64,000 nt of DNA from assembly GCA_942486035.1 (NCBI GenBank), contig CALNXK010000160.1, positions 1-64,000 on the forward strand, written 5' to 3'. The notes under the pieces were generated by a model, which saw only the letters and a program-made list of their open reading frames with translations, had not been told where the DNA came from and did not search any database. The stretch comes from Porites lobata (taxonomy: Eukaryota > Cnidaria > Anthozoa > Scleractinia > Poritidae). This document shows, piece by piece, positions 44,400 to 56,127 of the stretch. The stretch's first letter is position 1. The number at the start of each line of letters is the position of its first letter. The translations under genes and the position numbers were made by a program.

Positions 44400-47300
44400 G
44401 CTTTTATGTAGTTCGCCGCCGTGGAATCAATGGTTATTACCGGTGCCGCACGCAACAAAACTTTCACCTATTTAAATGGCTAGAATAACTCAAAACGTCC
44501 AATATATTACAATAATAACGAGCTCACGCTTAGCAATTGAATTAGAACATGCTATACTAAACAGGAACTAGGGCGAAGTGATTGTTGTCATCCATTTACA
44601 TTTGATTCTAAAATAACAAGATATTATTATATTGCGGTTTCCAGAAAACACAGCCTATTTATCTTATTTTGATATTCGAATCATTTCTAACGTCCCGAAA
44701 TTTCTATCACCATAGGAGCCATTAGTTATTGATCATTTTCGTAGAAAAAATTTGATTATAATTCCCGATACTTTGAAACGTTTAAAAAATTACAGTAGGG
44801 AGCTTCTTCCCACAAACCGTTTTTTCTTTTATTATTATTAATATATATATTTTTTAAGATAAACTACTCCATATTGTGGAATGATGATGAGCTAATAGTT
44901 CTTTTTACTTTTCTCAGAAAACGTTGTGCGCTACACCTAGAATATTCTCGATCATGAAGGCGGACCGAAGTCTAAATATTGCTAAAAACCACAGGTAAAT
45001 AACATTCCGAATAACAAATGGTTAATTTATAACTCCCGTGCGTCGAAAAAAAGTATAAAAGCAATACAAATGGTACGGAAAATCTGATGCCGTTTTTTTA
45101 AAAAACAAAATCTCGAAAGTCGCAGAAAGGTTTGCTAAGTATACGTAACTAAGGTCTAGGCGGTCTGATTGACCATCGGAAAAGTCAAGCCGCATGCCTC
45201 GCACGCGTCTTGGGGCGTAGATCCAGGAAAAAAACGTAACCGGGAGAGAGAGTCACTGCAACCCGAGTGCCTAACTCTGTTGATTTGGACTGTAGCCTGT
45301 GAGAGAGTGGAGGACCTCAGAAACCACGCAAGCTTAAACTTTTAACTCCTAGTAACAGTGCGATTTTAAACATTGACAAAATTGATCGGATTTGAGCAGA
45401 GCCTTGTTGCGTAATATTTTCAACAAGAGAATGCCGTTTTAACTATTCCTTATAGGGCAGTAAAAAAGGTATTTGGAAGGAATTTTTACAGCAAAAGTAT
45501 TAAAATTCTGTAATGCTTTGCAATAGTATTTTATGACGCTCGTGAACACTATGCAAATTTTTTCCAACGTTCTAACTGGACTGTCAGTCCAAATTCTGCG
45601 TTAAAAACTTTATTACTAGCTTTTTTTCCCGCTGAAAACAATACGGATGTTACAAAGTCGCTCTTCTGACATTTGCTCCGGATTCTGCATTGTTTATGGC
45701 CCGAATTTTCAAATAAACCGCCTTCCTGATGTGACTCGCCTAATCACCTTAGAAACGGTGATGTACATGGATTTAGAATCAAATGCAAAGTTTCCAACGC
45801 CTTGCAGTGGTTTTGAATAGCGTTGATTTTTCATGAACTGAGAAGACGAAAGTTTGTAGCTTTCTTTACCGCCAAAACGTACATGTAACAATAATGTAAC
45901 GCTTATTCCGCTCTGTTTATTCAAGTTACCATTGATTCAGACTGTCCGATAGATGATATTAAACAGCCCCCCTAGAATGTTCGACCAATGATAGCCTGTT
46001 GTCAGTTATCATTCGAAAAACTTAAATACCAGGCTCTAATTTGATTTAAAAGTTACCCCCAGTGGTAAACGACAATGTAATATACCCTAAATCTCAACAT
46101 ACATATGATGAACAAAGAAATCTATCTTTAGGCTACCCTCGACAAGATATTTCCAGACTCGTGACGAATCCGGAACAGTTCAGTATCGGATTCGTTTTGC
46201 CGTTTACACGCAGATACGCGTTATGAATGAACCCGAAATAAATACGTCCCTGTTTGGTCGCAAGTCCGGAGACTTTGAATCAGGTATCTATACTTGATTA
46301 AAACGTGAGATCTATGTAGCCCGATGAATTTTCTCGGATTAACTGATCTGCGTAAACCCTAACTGCAATAAATTCGGAAGCATGAATTATGAATCCGTAA
46401 AAATCTTCGATCCTCGAGTGCAAAGCTAACCTAAGCGTAAACGGGGGTCCAGGGACGATTTCCATTTAGGCAAAATTTCCTGTTGGTAATTCTGGAAACG
46501 TTCTGGGTCAAATGGAAAGGCTTTTCATCATCTGTTTTTTCCTCCGAGTCACTGTCTGCGGGGTCTGCAGTGTTGCTGCTCTCCAGAATGATCTTTAATC
46601 ACACGTCGGGATTTCCACCAATACAGATAGCCATTTCATCGAAAGCCATTTTTCATCGAAAGTCCTTCCATTCATTTTCCTTTTTCCGTCACGAAAATAA
46701 ACAAGGCCCCTTCTCTTACGTTTTTTGTTGTTGGCTGAAATCTTCAACCTTCTTTGCTCTGTTCGACCATCACCTTCACGTCATCTTCAATGGCCTCTCG
46801 TAACAGTCGTAACGGTTGTAGCAGAAGTAACAGTTACAACTTTATCTTAAGGGTAGTCTGATGTTCTGTTCCTTTCCAATTTTTGGGTCAACGTTTCGTA
46901 CTATACGTGACTCGTCCCTCCATGTCTCAATGGAAAATTAAAGCGAAGTCTGTTACCTGTCACTTTTTTTTCAGTCTTAAAATCTTCCGCATTCTCAAAA
47001 TCACGCCAAATAGAGTGGTGAAATCACGAATATCGGTTAATAATTCAAGTTCTTCACGGGTCACGCAAAACCTTCAGATCCCGGATCACGAAGAATAATT
47101 TATTAAATTCACGTTTCACGGAAAATAAAATCAGCCAATCCCGCATCAAGGGAATACCCCTGTACGACCCTCTTCTTTGCACTGTTCGACCATCACCTTC
47201 ACGTCCTCGGAGATTGTGTTAAACTTCCTGGCAATTTTTTGTTTGAAAATCGCTTTTTTTATCTGCATTACGAAATTCTTTCTTTTGTTTTTACCACCAA

Positions 47301-47646
47301 GAGACAAGAAGTTTCACGTGAAAATCCTCCTAGCGTTCTAGCATCGGACATGCAGATGCCATTTTGAATGAAAAGAAAAAACTGCGACTGTCCGTGAACA
47401 TCATTCACAGGCAAACATTGGAAATGGCGGGAAAAACTCCAGCGCCAGACGCCGGCCGAAAAAGAATTGGGCAAATGGAACGGGAATTTCTGTTCCAACT
47501 GGTTGGAACGGAAAGAGTGAAGAGAGCAGTATCTCATAGATTCACAGGTGAATCCCTGCACGTGCACCTGTTCGAGTCAGCACGAGACCTTTTGTGTACA
47601 CCAACAGCAACCACGCGTCTTCCCAAAGCAAACTGAAAGGATGATA
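44400..47646. other. Long gene-free stretch with a dispersed direct repeat
   Basis: A 40-bp segment (TTTGC(a/t)CTGTTCGACCATC followed by ACCTTCACGTC) occurs at about 46755 and again at 47178. On the minus strand it reads DVKVMVEQ(C/S)KE(E)G in both copies, hinting at remnants of a duplicated exon, but surrounding frames are closed. Other frames (46483-46803, 47268-47636) are unassigned. Confidence 0.35.
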
Positions 47647-47647
47647 G

Positions 47648-47995
47648 GGACTTTACAATCCGACGACGCGATGGCAGCGAAAACGTCGGTTAAAAAGTGA
47701 ATTTACGTTCTTGCAGTCTTTATCGCGATTATTCCTGCCCATTAACTTTATCGAAAGTAGGCGAACGCTCCTGGAGTTGAATTCCTAAAATCCCTCTCCA
47801 AGTTCAGAAAGAGAAATAAAATTTCGTCGTCGCTTGTTTACGTCCTCCTTGAAATGTCACGTCGTAGTCATGCAAAAAAGGCAAAGAAATGTACAAAAGA
47901 GTGTGATGTACGTGCAAAGTTGTTGTTTTGCCTTCTAAAACCATTTTTTTTTTATGTTGTCGTTGCCATCGCGTAGTCGGGTTGTAAAGTCCCCA
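47648..47995. mobile_element. Interspersed repeat W with terminal inverted repeats
   Basis: Left GGGACTTTACAATCCGACGA then CGCGATGGCAGCG, mirrored on the right by CGTTGCCATCGCGTAGTCGG then GTTGTAAAGTCCC. About 350 bp, no coding. Its internal part matches 24660-24895. Confidence 0.8.
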
Positions 47996-48012
47996 TTTCC
48001 AGATTAAAACTA

Positions 48013-48110
48013 GCCTCCCACGCAGACGTTTTTAGGGGAGCTCGTTTTTCAAATTTGTGGGGAAGGATGAAAAACTAGCTCCCCTAAAAAAGCCTGCTTG
48101 GGAGGCTAGA
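48013..48110. mobile_element. Short MITE with TAGCCTCCCA ends
   Basis: TAGCCTCCCACGCAGACGTT then TTTAGGGGAGCT, mirrored by AGCTCCCCTAAAAAAGCCTG then CTTGGGAGGCTA: a roughly 98-bp unit that folds almost completely. Flanks do not show an obvious target duplication. Confidence 0.8.
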
Positions 48111-49145
48111 CTCGCTGTAGGCATTATTCCTCAGTAAAAATAACAAGATCTACAAACTCCTTTCAGCAAGATTTAGTGTATTCACAAGGTCTTACAGGGA
48201 GTGAAGTGCGATCTTGAATCGAAAAATGATTCGAAGACTGGTTTCGCGGCTTGTTCAGTAATTGCTGATTCATGCGTTAAAGCGCTTCAAAAGCGAGCCA
48301 AAATTAAAAATAAAAGAAGACATAAACGACCAAAATTTGTGTGTAAAACAACTGCGCGTTTAACGATACATCTTCCTTGAAAGCGACTGGTAATATTCAA
48401 TTGGAAAACAATTTGAAATAACGCGGAAAAAAACAAACGACGTTTTGGTGTCATCATGACGCCCTTTTTAAGTTCAAAAAGTGTCAAAAGTGGCTGATAG
48501 ATAAACAGTCCGAAATAGTTTGCCGTTAAGATTAGCATAGATAAAAAAAACATGCAATTAAAGTCACACATTTCAAATGATGTGGTAATTATTCCAAGTA
48601 ATGTAGTGATCAGAGTGTGATTGGACAATAAGGCGAGGTGCAGGTTCCCTAATAAGCAACATTTCATGTAAAACTAAACAATCGAACTTGTTTTTACACT
48701 TGTTAAGGACGGAAACTATTTTTCGCGGTTAATATTATCCCAATATTCATCTACCAGACACTTTTTTGAACTTTAAAATAGTGTCACGATGATTCCAAAA
48801 CGTCGCTCGATTTTATCCGCGTTATTTTTTACTTGCTTTTGTCTTTACAAAAACTTTTACGTAATAGGATTATAAAAACAATTGTCCCCTGAAATTTGAT
48901 GCTATTCAGTTTACGGGTATATTTCACATAATTTAGCTACTTGTTAATAGCCAGCAAAGTGAATACTCAACTATACACATTGACCGGCACCGCAGCGTAT
49001 CGACGTACCAAATTCTCGTCCGTTTGAGGTACATAATTTTTTTGTCGTGTTTTTGATGCATGTATATCTATTGATAACAACTTTGGGATTTTTATCTTGC
49101 TTAGCGGGATATAAGTCTTCTCTATGAGAAGCAATTGTCCTTTTC
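48111..49145. other. Intergenic; one hydrophobic frame not accepted as a gene
   Basis: A 126-codon minus frame (48667-48287) is hydrophobic enough to suggest membrane segments, but it has no recognisable family and sits in A/T-rich DNA where such composition arises by chance. Confidence 0.4.
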
Positions 49146-49174
49146 GCCAGTATTAGAATAATTCTAATACTGGC
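49146..49174. repeat. Perfect 14-bp palindrome upstream of the gene at 49320
   Basis: GCCAGTATTAGAAT, one base, then the exact reverse complement. It lies about 145-170 bp upstream of the proposed ATG. It could be a dimeric regulatory site or a tiny foldback remnant. Confidence 0.7.
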
Positions 49175-49319
49175 AAAAAACACAATTATTGTATGCAGTG
49201 TGGTGAATTTTTAGAGCTAACATCATGGTCGACTTATATTTTGTCAGCAACAACTTAGTCGATTTTAAGTGCATCAAAATATTAACTGAACATCACAAAT
49301 CCTTTTTATGTCAGGCACA

Positions 49320-49637
49320 ATGAATAACACTTTACAGAGTCCGAAGGCTCGTGTATCCACCAGCTGTTACCACGTGGCACGTGTAAAGGAAAGTAACCCA
49401 GTAACATCGCACGTGAGCTCAAAGACACAACTGTTTCAGAGGAGTGATCGTCGCAAGCACTGTAAGCCCAGCAGCCAAATGAACCATGTTGAAGACTTAT
49501 TTCCAGAGTTTTTTAACCGCAAGAGCGACAACACTTTGAATCGAAGCTTCAAGATGAATCGCGATCCTGATGAAGGGCAGAAAGAGCCACTTGTTCGATT
49601 TTTGCTGACGTTATATGGTGGTGATTCACAACATTAG
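49320..49637 (+). CDS. Family protein with DLFPEFFN and variant C-terminal block (105 aa)
   Basis: I place the start at ATG 49320 (MNNTLQSPKA). An in-frame ATG lies 12 bp upstream at 49308, but a pyrimidine tract and CAG (…CCTTTTTATGTCAG, ending 49313) suggest a splice acceptor between the two, as also seen just before the paralogue at 58227. Blocks: MNHVEDLFPEFFNRK (LFPEFF 60-65) and EPLVRFLLTLYGGDSQH at the end. The Trp of the family motif is replaced by Leu here (aligned to SWLLLYGG of 58227), the only intact member without it. Very basic between residues 40 and 52. Closest relative in the window is 58227-58568 (shared MNxVExLFPEFF and EPLVxxxLxLYGG). Function unknown. Confidence 0.72.
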   Translation: MNNTLQSPKARVSTSCYHVARVKESNPVTSHVSSKTQLFQRSDRRKHCKPSSQMNHVEDLFPEFFNRKSDNTLNRSFKMNRDPDEGQKEPLVRFLLTLYGGDSQH

Positions 49638-50809
49638 ACTTCGCTAGTTTTATCTCTTTTTACAGAAGCAACGCAAGAACGATACTACTATATTGAAGGT
49701 GTCAATCTCTTAATTTTACCCAAACTGAGAGACAGTTTCAATTAGAGTTTCATCAACGTACCTTTTTCTTAATCGTTGACGAAAAAGTGAATCGAAAATA
49801 AGACGACTATCTAAGCTTATCTAATGCACTCTGTAAAAAACAACTTTAGATCGAGTATCATTAAACTAAGCGATTACAAAAACCAGTTTGTAAAACAAAT
49901 TTATTTTTGTTTGTTTACTGACGTAACTACATTGGCTCTGACGTTTTATTAATTGTTTCTTTTTTAACTTAAAAATTAAAATGATACTCAACAATTAAAT
50001 TGACGGTATGACTAGTGATCGACCGCCAGCCAGTAGCAAAGAATAATAAAAACTGGAAATAAATCTCTTATTCTTGTCGTTTACGTTGTTTGACTTTTCA
50101 GGGTAAAATAAAGTTTATGCGCGCGGGACTGCTTGTACGCGCTTACATTGAGAGCGGAGCGCGGCGCCCACATGTTGCTCCGTAACAATCACCACTCACT
50201 GAAGGGATGCACAGCGCAGTCGTCTTGTCATCGGGTACAACCTTGTTGAAGACGGATTTTCGCCATTACGCGCATTGACATACTTGGGAAAATTAATTTC
50301 TAAGGGTGACTTCATACACTGACGTAAATAAAACTTTAGACAATGAATGAGGAGCTCAAGCAGACGTAAATAATTGAGGGCTTTTTATTCTCTTACGTAT
50401 AAGGTGGTTCCTTCTTCTGTATATAGTTACTCGTGAGCACGGATGTGGATTAAATTTACTTAAGACATGAAAAATAAAAACAAAAATTTTCCAATTTGTG
50501 ATACCTGAGATTTTTGTTAAGCATTTGTTGGTCCATGAGAGTACGTACAGACAATGGAACTTACGCGACTCTTTCACCTCTATCGTGATTAGCAACATCC
50601 CGTGTGCAACCATAATTCAATAGCACAGGCTGAGCCTTTTATCATTATGTTTAAAAAACAATTTTTGCCAAAAATGGTTATTTGACGCTTTCAATGTCCT
50701 TGTAAACTGCCTGAAATGAGACAGACAAACAAACAAGGCAGCAATTTTTCATTCTCACCTCAACAAACAGATAACACGTCGTCCTCTCCCTTGGAATTAT
50801 TGTTAGTAC

Positions 50810-50810
<1 letters not shown>
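49638..50810. other. Intergenic, no gene seen
   Basis: Nothing assignable; a local G/C-rich stretch at 50115-50175. Confidence 0.5.

Positions 50811-50894
<84 letters not shown>
50811..50894. repeat. (ATT)n microsatellite
   Basis: About 28 uninterrupted ATT units. The long poly-Ile, poly-Leu and poly-Asn frames across it are artefacts of the repeat. Confidence 0.98.
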
Positions 50895-51657
50895 GTCTCG
50901 ATTATCACAGTCTTTGTTGGTGTTCTTTTTGTGCATCAGCCGGGCGCAAACCATGCACCTAGAGTGTCAGTCACTCAAGTCAATCATTCTGTTCATACAC
51001 TAATTTTTATTATTTTTATTTTTATTTTTTTTTTAAATAATCAAAATCTTTATTTCAAGACCTCAATTAAAATCCTATTTACAATCAGCCTGCTGTTACA
51101 AAAAATCTAATTAATTCATCAAAACACTATCTACAATTCCATCCGTTACAAAAGAAACCCCTCGGCCTTCATTAGAGAACAAAAACAATCCTATATATAA
51201 TAAGTGAAGAAAGAAAAAACTATTCATTTACAAATTCTAAAAAATAGAAGTAACTTAACCTTACATAAAAGAGGAAATAGGTATAATTAATAATAATATA
51301 ATTCAAATATAATCGAAATCGAAAAAAGGTTCGAGTTATGGGGAGTTCGAGTTACCGGGAGTTCGAAGAAAATAGCCGAGAGTAAGGTAAAAAAAAACAG
51401 TTTTTACTGCACAGTGAACGTTTTAATCACATTTAGTTGTAGAAATGTCAAGTGAAAATTAAAAGATACTTTTAGATTATAAATCAGAGCGTAACGCAAC
51501 AAAACATAGCCTAAATAGAGCATGCGTTTCACTAGTCTGCTACACAGCCGAGCTGACGAGCGTTTTACTGTTTTGAGAAGAAAAGCTGCTTCTCATTAGC
51601 CTGCGACAATCAATATCAGCCTCCACTAGTGAACAATACTCCTACAACACGTCAATA

Positions 51658-52218
51658 GGCCACTTGCACTAAGAGGTCATGTGACCAATGCTTCCTTTAA
51701 ACAATGAGTTGGAATGTTGCTGATGCCAAAAATTGACAGAGCGCGTAAAAATTATCTTACACTCGAAATTTGAGAGGAAACGCATTTAAAGGAGACATTT
51801 TATGACACTTTGATTTTTCAACAAAGTAGTATCATTTGTATTGGCCGCCATGTTGGAGGGCATACTCTTGCCCTCCAACATGGCCGCCAAAACTACTTTT
51901 TGCTTAGATCTTGTTAAACGTTTGATAGTTACGCTCAGATGTGCTGTAAACATTCCCACATCAACTTTTCAACATTTTCCATGAAGTTTAAGTGCAAAAT
52001 TTGTGTTCAGAAAGAGGTAATTCATAATTTTAAAAATCACATTTTGGTCACGTGACCAACTACGAACTCACTCATTTTTAGAAAATGGTGCAGGTTTGAA
52101 AAACCAAATCACTATTATTTTGTTAAAAATAGGACCCACTAATCGTTTTTTGAAGAAAAAATCACATAACTTTCATTTTCATAAAACGATGTCACATGAC
52201 CACTTAGTGCAAATGGCC
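51658..52218. mobile_element. TA-flanked MITE, GGCCACTTGCACTAAG ends
   Basis: GGCCACTTGCACTAAGAGGT and, inverted, GGCCATTTGCACTAAGTGGT continue through CATGTGAC. TA occurs at both sides (51656-51657, 52219-52220). 561 bp, no transposase; contains the palindrome at 51841-51890. Confidence 0.8.
51841..51890. repeat. Perfect 22-bp palindrome
   Basis: TTGGCCGCCATGTTGGAGGG plus CA, a 6-base loop (TACTCT), then the exact reverse complement. The same GGCCGCCAT word recurs near 55018. It would extrude or fold strongly as RNA. Confidence 0.9.
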
Positions 52219-52589
52219 TATAGGAAATCCAACATTCAATGTTTCGGTCGCCAGTAGATGGCTTTTTTCACGACTTTTTAAGGGCTCAAAACATGGTTCG
52301 AGTTATCGAGGGTAAAATTATATAGAAAATGACCTGAAGGGAGACGAAAATTGGTTCGAGTTAGCGGGAGTTCAAGTTATCGAGGGTTCGAATTACCAAG
52401 GGTAAAATTACAATGAATGTATGACGGAAATCCAGGGGAAATCGATTTTGGTTCAAGTTAGCGAGGGTTCGAGTTATCGGGAGTCGACTTTATTATGATT
52501 GGCTCACTTACCAATTCTTTTCAATTTCCTCATCCAAGATGACAACAGAGCAATCCAGGGATTAATGATTGATTGCTTGCCCAGCAATA

Positions 52590-52981
52590 CAGTAAACACC
52601 TGCATATAAGAACACACGATTTCGGAGGTCAGGCTGATTGAGTTGTTATTTATCGCGTGCTTAATGACAAATCAGCCTCAAAATGTTCTTAAAATGTTCT
52701 TAAATTTTTATTTAGTAATACTATCCAAAACATGTTGCTAGAGGTATATTGAGCATATTTTAGCAAAATAAAATAAATAATTATTCTGTAATATGATTAT
52801 ATTAACAAATGAAGTTATCAGACAGCAACATGTTTTGTAATTATGACACTTTTTTCCATTTTATAAGAACATGTTACAATTTTCAGGCTGATCTTGTTCC
52901 TATAAAAATGGGGCTTTACAGGCCAAATTTCAGCCTGGTGTTCTTAATCAGCCATTTGTTCTTATATGCGGGTGTTTACTG
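52590..52981. mobile_element. pogo-like MITE, TA-flanked
   Basis: CAGTAAACACCTGCATATAA and, inverted, CAGTAAACACCCGCATATAA; TA at 52588-52589 and 52982-52983. 392 bp. The 66-codon frame inside (52809-53009) is not a gene. Confidence 0.85.
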
Positions 52982-52989
52982 TACACGTG

Positions 52990-53240
52990 ATTTAGGGACA
53001 GACCATTAGATAAGCTATTTGGGGGGAGGGGAATTTTCGAGCCGCAGGAATTTTTTTTCGTCATCAAATTCCTTGTATGAATTTTTTTAGGCCAAAGCTT
53101 GAATATTTTTTAGGATTAATTGGCTTGCATGATTTTTTTTCATTTAATTTTCCCTTGCGCCAATATTTTTTTGTACTTCGCCCCCCTCCCCCCTCCCCAT
53201 AAGTTTTAATAGTTGGGGGTGAAAGAAAGGGAGGGGAGGG
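52990..53240. repeat. Degenerate G-rich/C-rich repeat
   Basis: GGGACAGACCATTAGATAAG with a G-rich tract at the left, and a C-rich tract around 53178-53200, look like a decayed MITE with poor inverted repeats. Weak. Confidence 0.3.
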
Positions 53241-53799
53241 TAGTGTCTAAAACATTTTGAGTCTTCCTTGATGATAAATATAAACAATTTACACCCCTCT
53301 GAGAAAGTCAACACTTTTCGCTCCCTTTCTTGACTCTACCGTGAAGTTCCCAAAGTAACGACCCCAGAAAGGAGTGACCCTTCGAAAGTAGCGATAAAAA
53401 TTCACAGGTGTTAGCAAATGCCAAAAGTAGCGACATCCAAAGTGATTTTCCTTCTTGCTAGATATAATGGAAATTATAGCACTGTTACTACAAACTTTAC
53501 CAAACTGATTCAAGATTTATTTTTAACTTTTATAACGATCTTTGACATTCCTTTATGTACCGTCGAAAGGTACATTACATCTTTTTTTTTCGTCTGTGAA
53601 TATCCACACCGTAATCAAACATTTCTTTTGAATATTTATTTAAAAAGCAATAACATGAAATAAGTTTCTCCAAATAAACAGGGTGGATGTTTTCACAATT
53701 TTCGCGATATTATTATCGTAACTTCGTACGGCCCATGTACGATACACGTTAGCTACCTGAAAATGGCGGCCCTCCGTAAGTAGCGATAGGAAAAGGCTG
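53241..53799. other. Intergenic, no gene seen
   Basis: Frames here (53289-53663) on both strands lack any recognisable content. Confidence 0.45.
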
Positions 53800-54460
53800 C
53801 TAAATCTGATGATAACGATGGTCGTTGCTTTCGAAACTTAACGGTATGTCCCGAGTTTTATAATTTTTCTTTTTTAAGTCAATTTCTATTGAGCAAGTGT
53901 TTAATGTGGCTAATCTTAATTTATAGAGAGAGATTGAAGACAACTTGGAAATATGCTCATCATAGGTTAGGTTGGAGTCAATCCACACCTCCAGGTCCTT
54001 CACAACTGATGAGGGATAGATTTGTTTCCCTAACAGGTAGATAGGGGGTGGTGACAGAGCTCTTGTTAGATTTGGGACACAGAGTTTACACAGCACTACC
54101 TTGAAACTTCTTTGAGGCTACTGTTAGAGGCATCCAAGCCTCACTCACATTGCAAGGAGAAAGTGATAAAAGAATCTTGGTGTTATACACATATTCCATC
54201 GTTTGACAGTTCTTAGGGACGGAGAGAAGCTCATTAACATAAAGCGTGAACAATACAGGGCCAAGAATTGACCCCTGGGACACTCCCACCATTAATGGGA
54301 GGGGATCAGACAGGACAGAACCTAGTTTGACGACTTGAATACACGAAGAAAGATGGGATTCAAACCAGGTGTGAGCGGAGTCGGACACACCCAACCGACG
54401 CAGTTTCAATAATAGCAAATCATGCCGAACACGATCGAATGCCTCAGCAAAACCATGTTA
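53800..54460 (-). mobile_element. Truncated LINE, reverse transcriptase fragment
   Basis: Minus strand: AEAFDRVRHDLLLLKLRRLG then HTWFESHLSSC, GVSQGSILGPVLFTLYVNEL and, where the catalytic Y-x-D-D should follow, YVYNTKILLS, so both catalytic Asp are lost. After a frame change, LGKQIYPSSVVKDLEVWIDS and ISKLSSISLYKLRLA continue the thumb region. 5'-truncated and inactive. Order and spacing match Jockey/CR1/Rex-type elements; the clade differs from that of the LINE at 9392. Confidence 0.85.
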
Positions 54461-54804
54461 TTTAATAGTTGGTCAGTGTAATGTAACAGCGCACACCCTT
54501 TTGTAGCCTGCTGTTGGGTGCTTTTTGGAGTTGTTGCACCTGTTTGCTCACCACTGCCAACCCGGGCGATACAACTTCCAACCTTGTTGGTCTAACAATG
54601 TTGAGAGTTGTTGCGCGCGTCCGTTTGCAGATAGCTTTAGACGCGCAGCTTCTTAGTATTGTATTTGCTTTCGGGTACTTTTGGCATTTTTGCTACCTTT
54701 TTGGCGCCTTTACCTTGGGACTTTGGGTACTTTTAGCACCTTCAACTATACAACGATTTGACCAAATGTAGCGAGCCACCACACTGCTGTGTCAAGCTAT
54801 ATTA
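54461..54804. other. Intergenic, no gene seen
   Basis: An 85-codon frame (54514-54771) on the plus strand has no recognisable content. Confidence 0.4.
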
Positions 54805-55395
54805 ACCCTTGGACGTACACGCAAACTCATACCCCCTCCGTGGTACAAGGGGGGTGGATGGAACCCCTCCTCGTAGTTTTTGATATGTTGCAGTATTTTA
54901 AAATGATTTTGCCTTCATGAGTGAAAAGCCTTTGATCTTCTTAACAAGATGAGGTATATTTTATGAGTGGTGGCGCGGCTAAAGGCCTGTGACGTCACCA
55001 ACAATAGTCGCCATCTTGGCCGCCATCTTGGATTTTACCAAGAATTAGAAGTGATGAGGTTAAAACCGCGAGAAATGGCAATTTTTTGTGCTTTACATGA
55101 AAAATAGCACATAAACAAACACTCTGCATGATTTTAGCCACAATATTTACTTTTATTGTTCAAAGAAGTTGAAAAAACATGTGTTTTCACCCAAAATCGG
55201 CTTGACCACCTGCTACTAATGACGTCATAGCTCGTAATCATAGCAACTGACCATCACTAAACTTGTCTCAAAATCCGTGTGAGGGATGAACAAGAAGCTA
55301 CCGAAAACGTCAGGTGCTGATGTTTTATCCTCTAGGAAAAAACTCAGAAAAACCTTCCCCCCCCCCCCTCCCCTTGTACGTCAGACAGTTAAGCT
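54805..55395. repeat. Possible MITE with TTAAC...CGTACA ends
   Basis: TTAACCCTTGGACGTACACG on the left and, inverted, TTAACTGTCTGACGTACAAG on the right, with G-rich/C-rich tracts just inside (AAGGGGGGTGG; CCCCCCTCCCC). Contains CGCCATCTTGGCCGCCATCT. Terminal match is imperfect. Confidence 0.45.
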
Positions 55396-55926
55396 ACATA
55401 GTGCATTGAGTGCACACTAGTTGTAGGCCTGGCTGATTTTCACTTCCACTCATTTTGAAAATTGAACGCATGACTAATTCGCGCAAACCTCACCAACGCT
55501 TTTAAGCTCACCCCAATAACTCATAATTTATTACAAGCGGTAGAGTGATCAAACCAAAAAATTTGTGGGCCCGGGCCTACAGGTCTATGGGCTAGCTGCA
55601 GGCTACGCCCCTGACTGCACTCTTTTAATTTATTGGGTGCCGCAGAATCATATTACCATTGTGTTGATGATGCTTTTTATTTCAAGAAAAAAGTTTGTTT
55701 AACCTTTTCAGTTATCCTTTACTAAATGATTTAAAGAAAAGACAAAAAAGTTAAACGTGAAATGTTTTTGTGAGGGACTGAGACTTTCTCACTCTCAAAC
55801 TCGAGCACTTAGCGACCTCAATCGCGATTAAGCCACATTATTGCTTGCAGGTTTTTAGACACGGCTTTCATTTTTGGGGGGTTTTATTTAATTAGGTCGT
55901 GGCTGCTAACAGCAGAACACGGTCCT
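55396..55926. other. Intergenic, no gene seen
   Basis: Nothing assignable. Confidence 0.45.
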
Positions 55927-56127
55927 ATGTCAAAGAGAGATGTTTATCTCTTCATACTGAAACTGAAACGCGAAATGATTCCGCAAGACACCCGCGTGGA
56001 AAAGATTTGCGAGAAGGGCATGGTGAATTTGGAAAAGATGCACAGCTCTGGAATATTCCTAGCTACGCCCCTAAAAATAATGACAAAAGCAGAATTGGCA
56101 GATAGATACCACTTTCAATACACGTGA
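55927..56127 (+). CDS. Unassigned open frame, possible exon remnant (66 codons)
   Basis: MSKRDVYLFILKLKREMIPQ and the rest have the charged, helix-forming composition of real protein, and a T-rich tract ending in TTAATTAG at about 55893 could be a splice acceptor. No domain recognised and no flanking exons found. It may be a terminal exon of an otherwise lost gene or chance. Confidence 0.25.
   Translation: MSKRDVYLFILKLKREMIPQDTRVEKICEKGMVNLEKMHSSGIFLATPLKIMTKAELADRYHFQYT

Larger units (their letters stand above)
51325..52490. repeat. TTCGAGTTAYCGGGAG repeat blocks with a nested MITE
   Basis: GGTTCGAGTTATGGGGAGTT with GAGTTACCGGGAGTTCGA near 51330-51370, and GGTTCGAGTTAGCGGGAGTT, TTATCGAGGGTTCGA and GTTATCGGGAGTCGACT near 52330-52490. 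Both blocks are in the same orientation, so they look like two partial copies of one repeat rather than ends of one element. A separate element lies between them. Confidence 0.55.

Noticed and set aside
48287..48667. Hydrophobic 126-codon frame that could be a receptor fragment
   Set aside because: No recognisable transmembrane-receptor motif; T-rich antisense DNA gives such frames by chance.
50678..51003. Long poly-Ile, poly-Leu and poly-Asn frames
   Set aside because: Produced by the (ATT)n microsatellite.
53813..53856. CTGATGATAACG...GAAAC, a second hammerhead-like core
   Set aside because: The AACGA/TCGTT hairpin is not flush with the CTGATGA and GAAA boxes (extra GCTTTC before GAAAC), and no stem I partner follows. 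It lies at the end of a LINE fragment.
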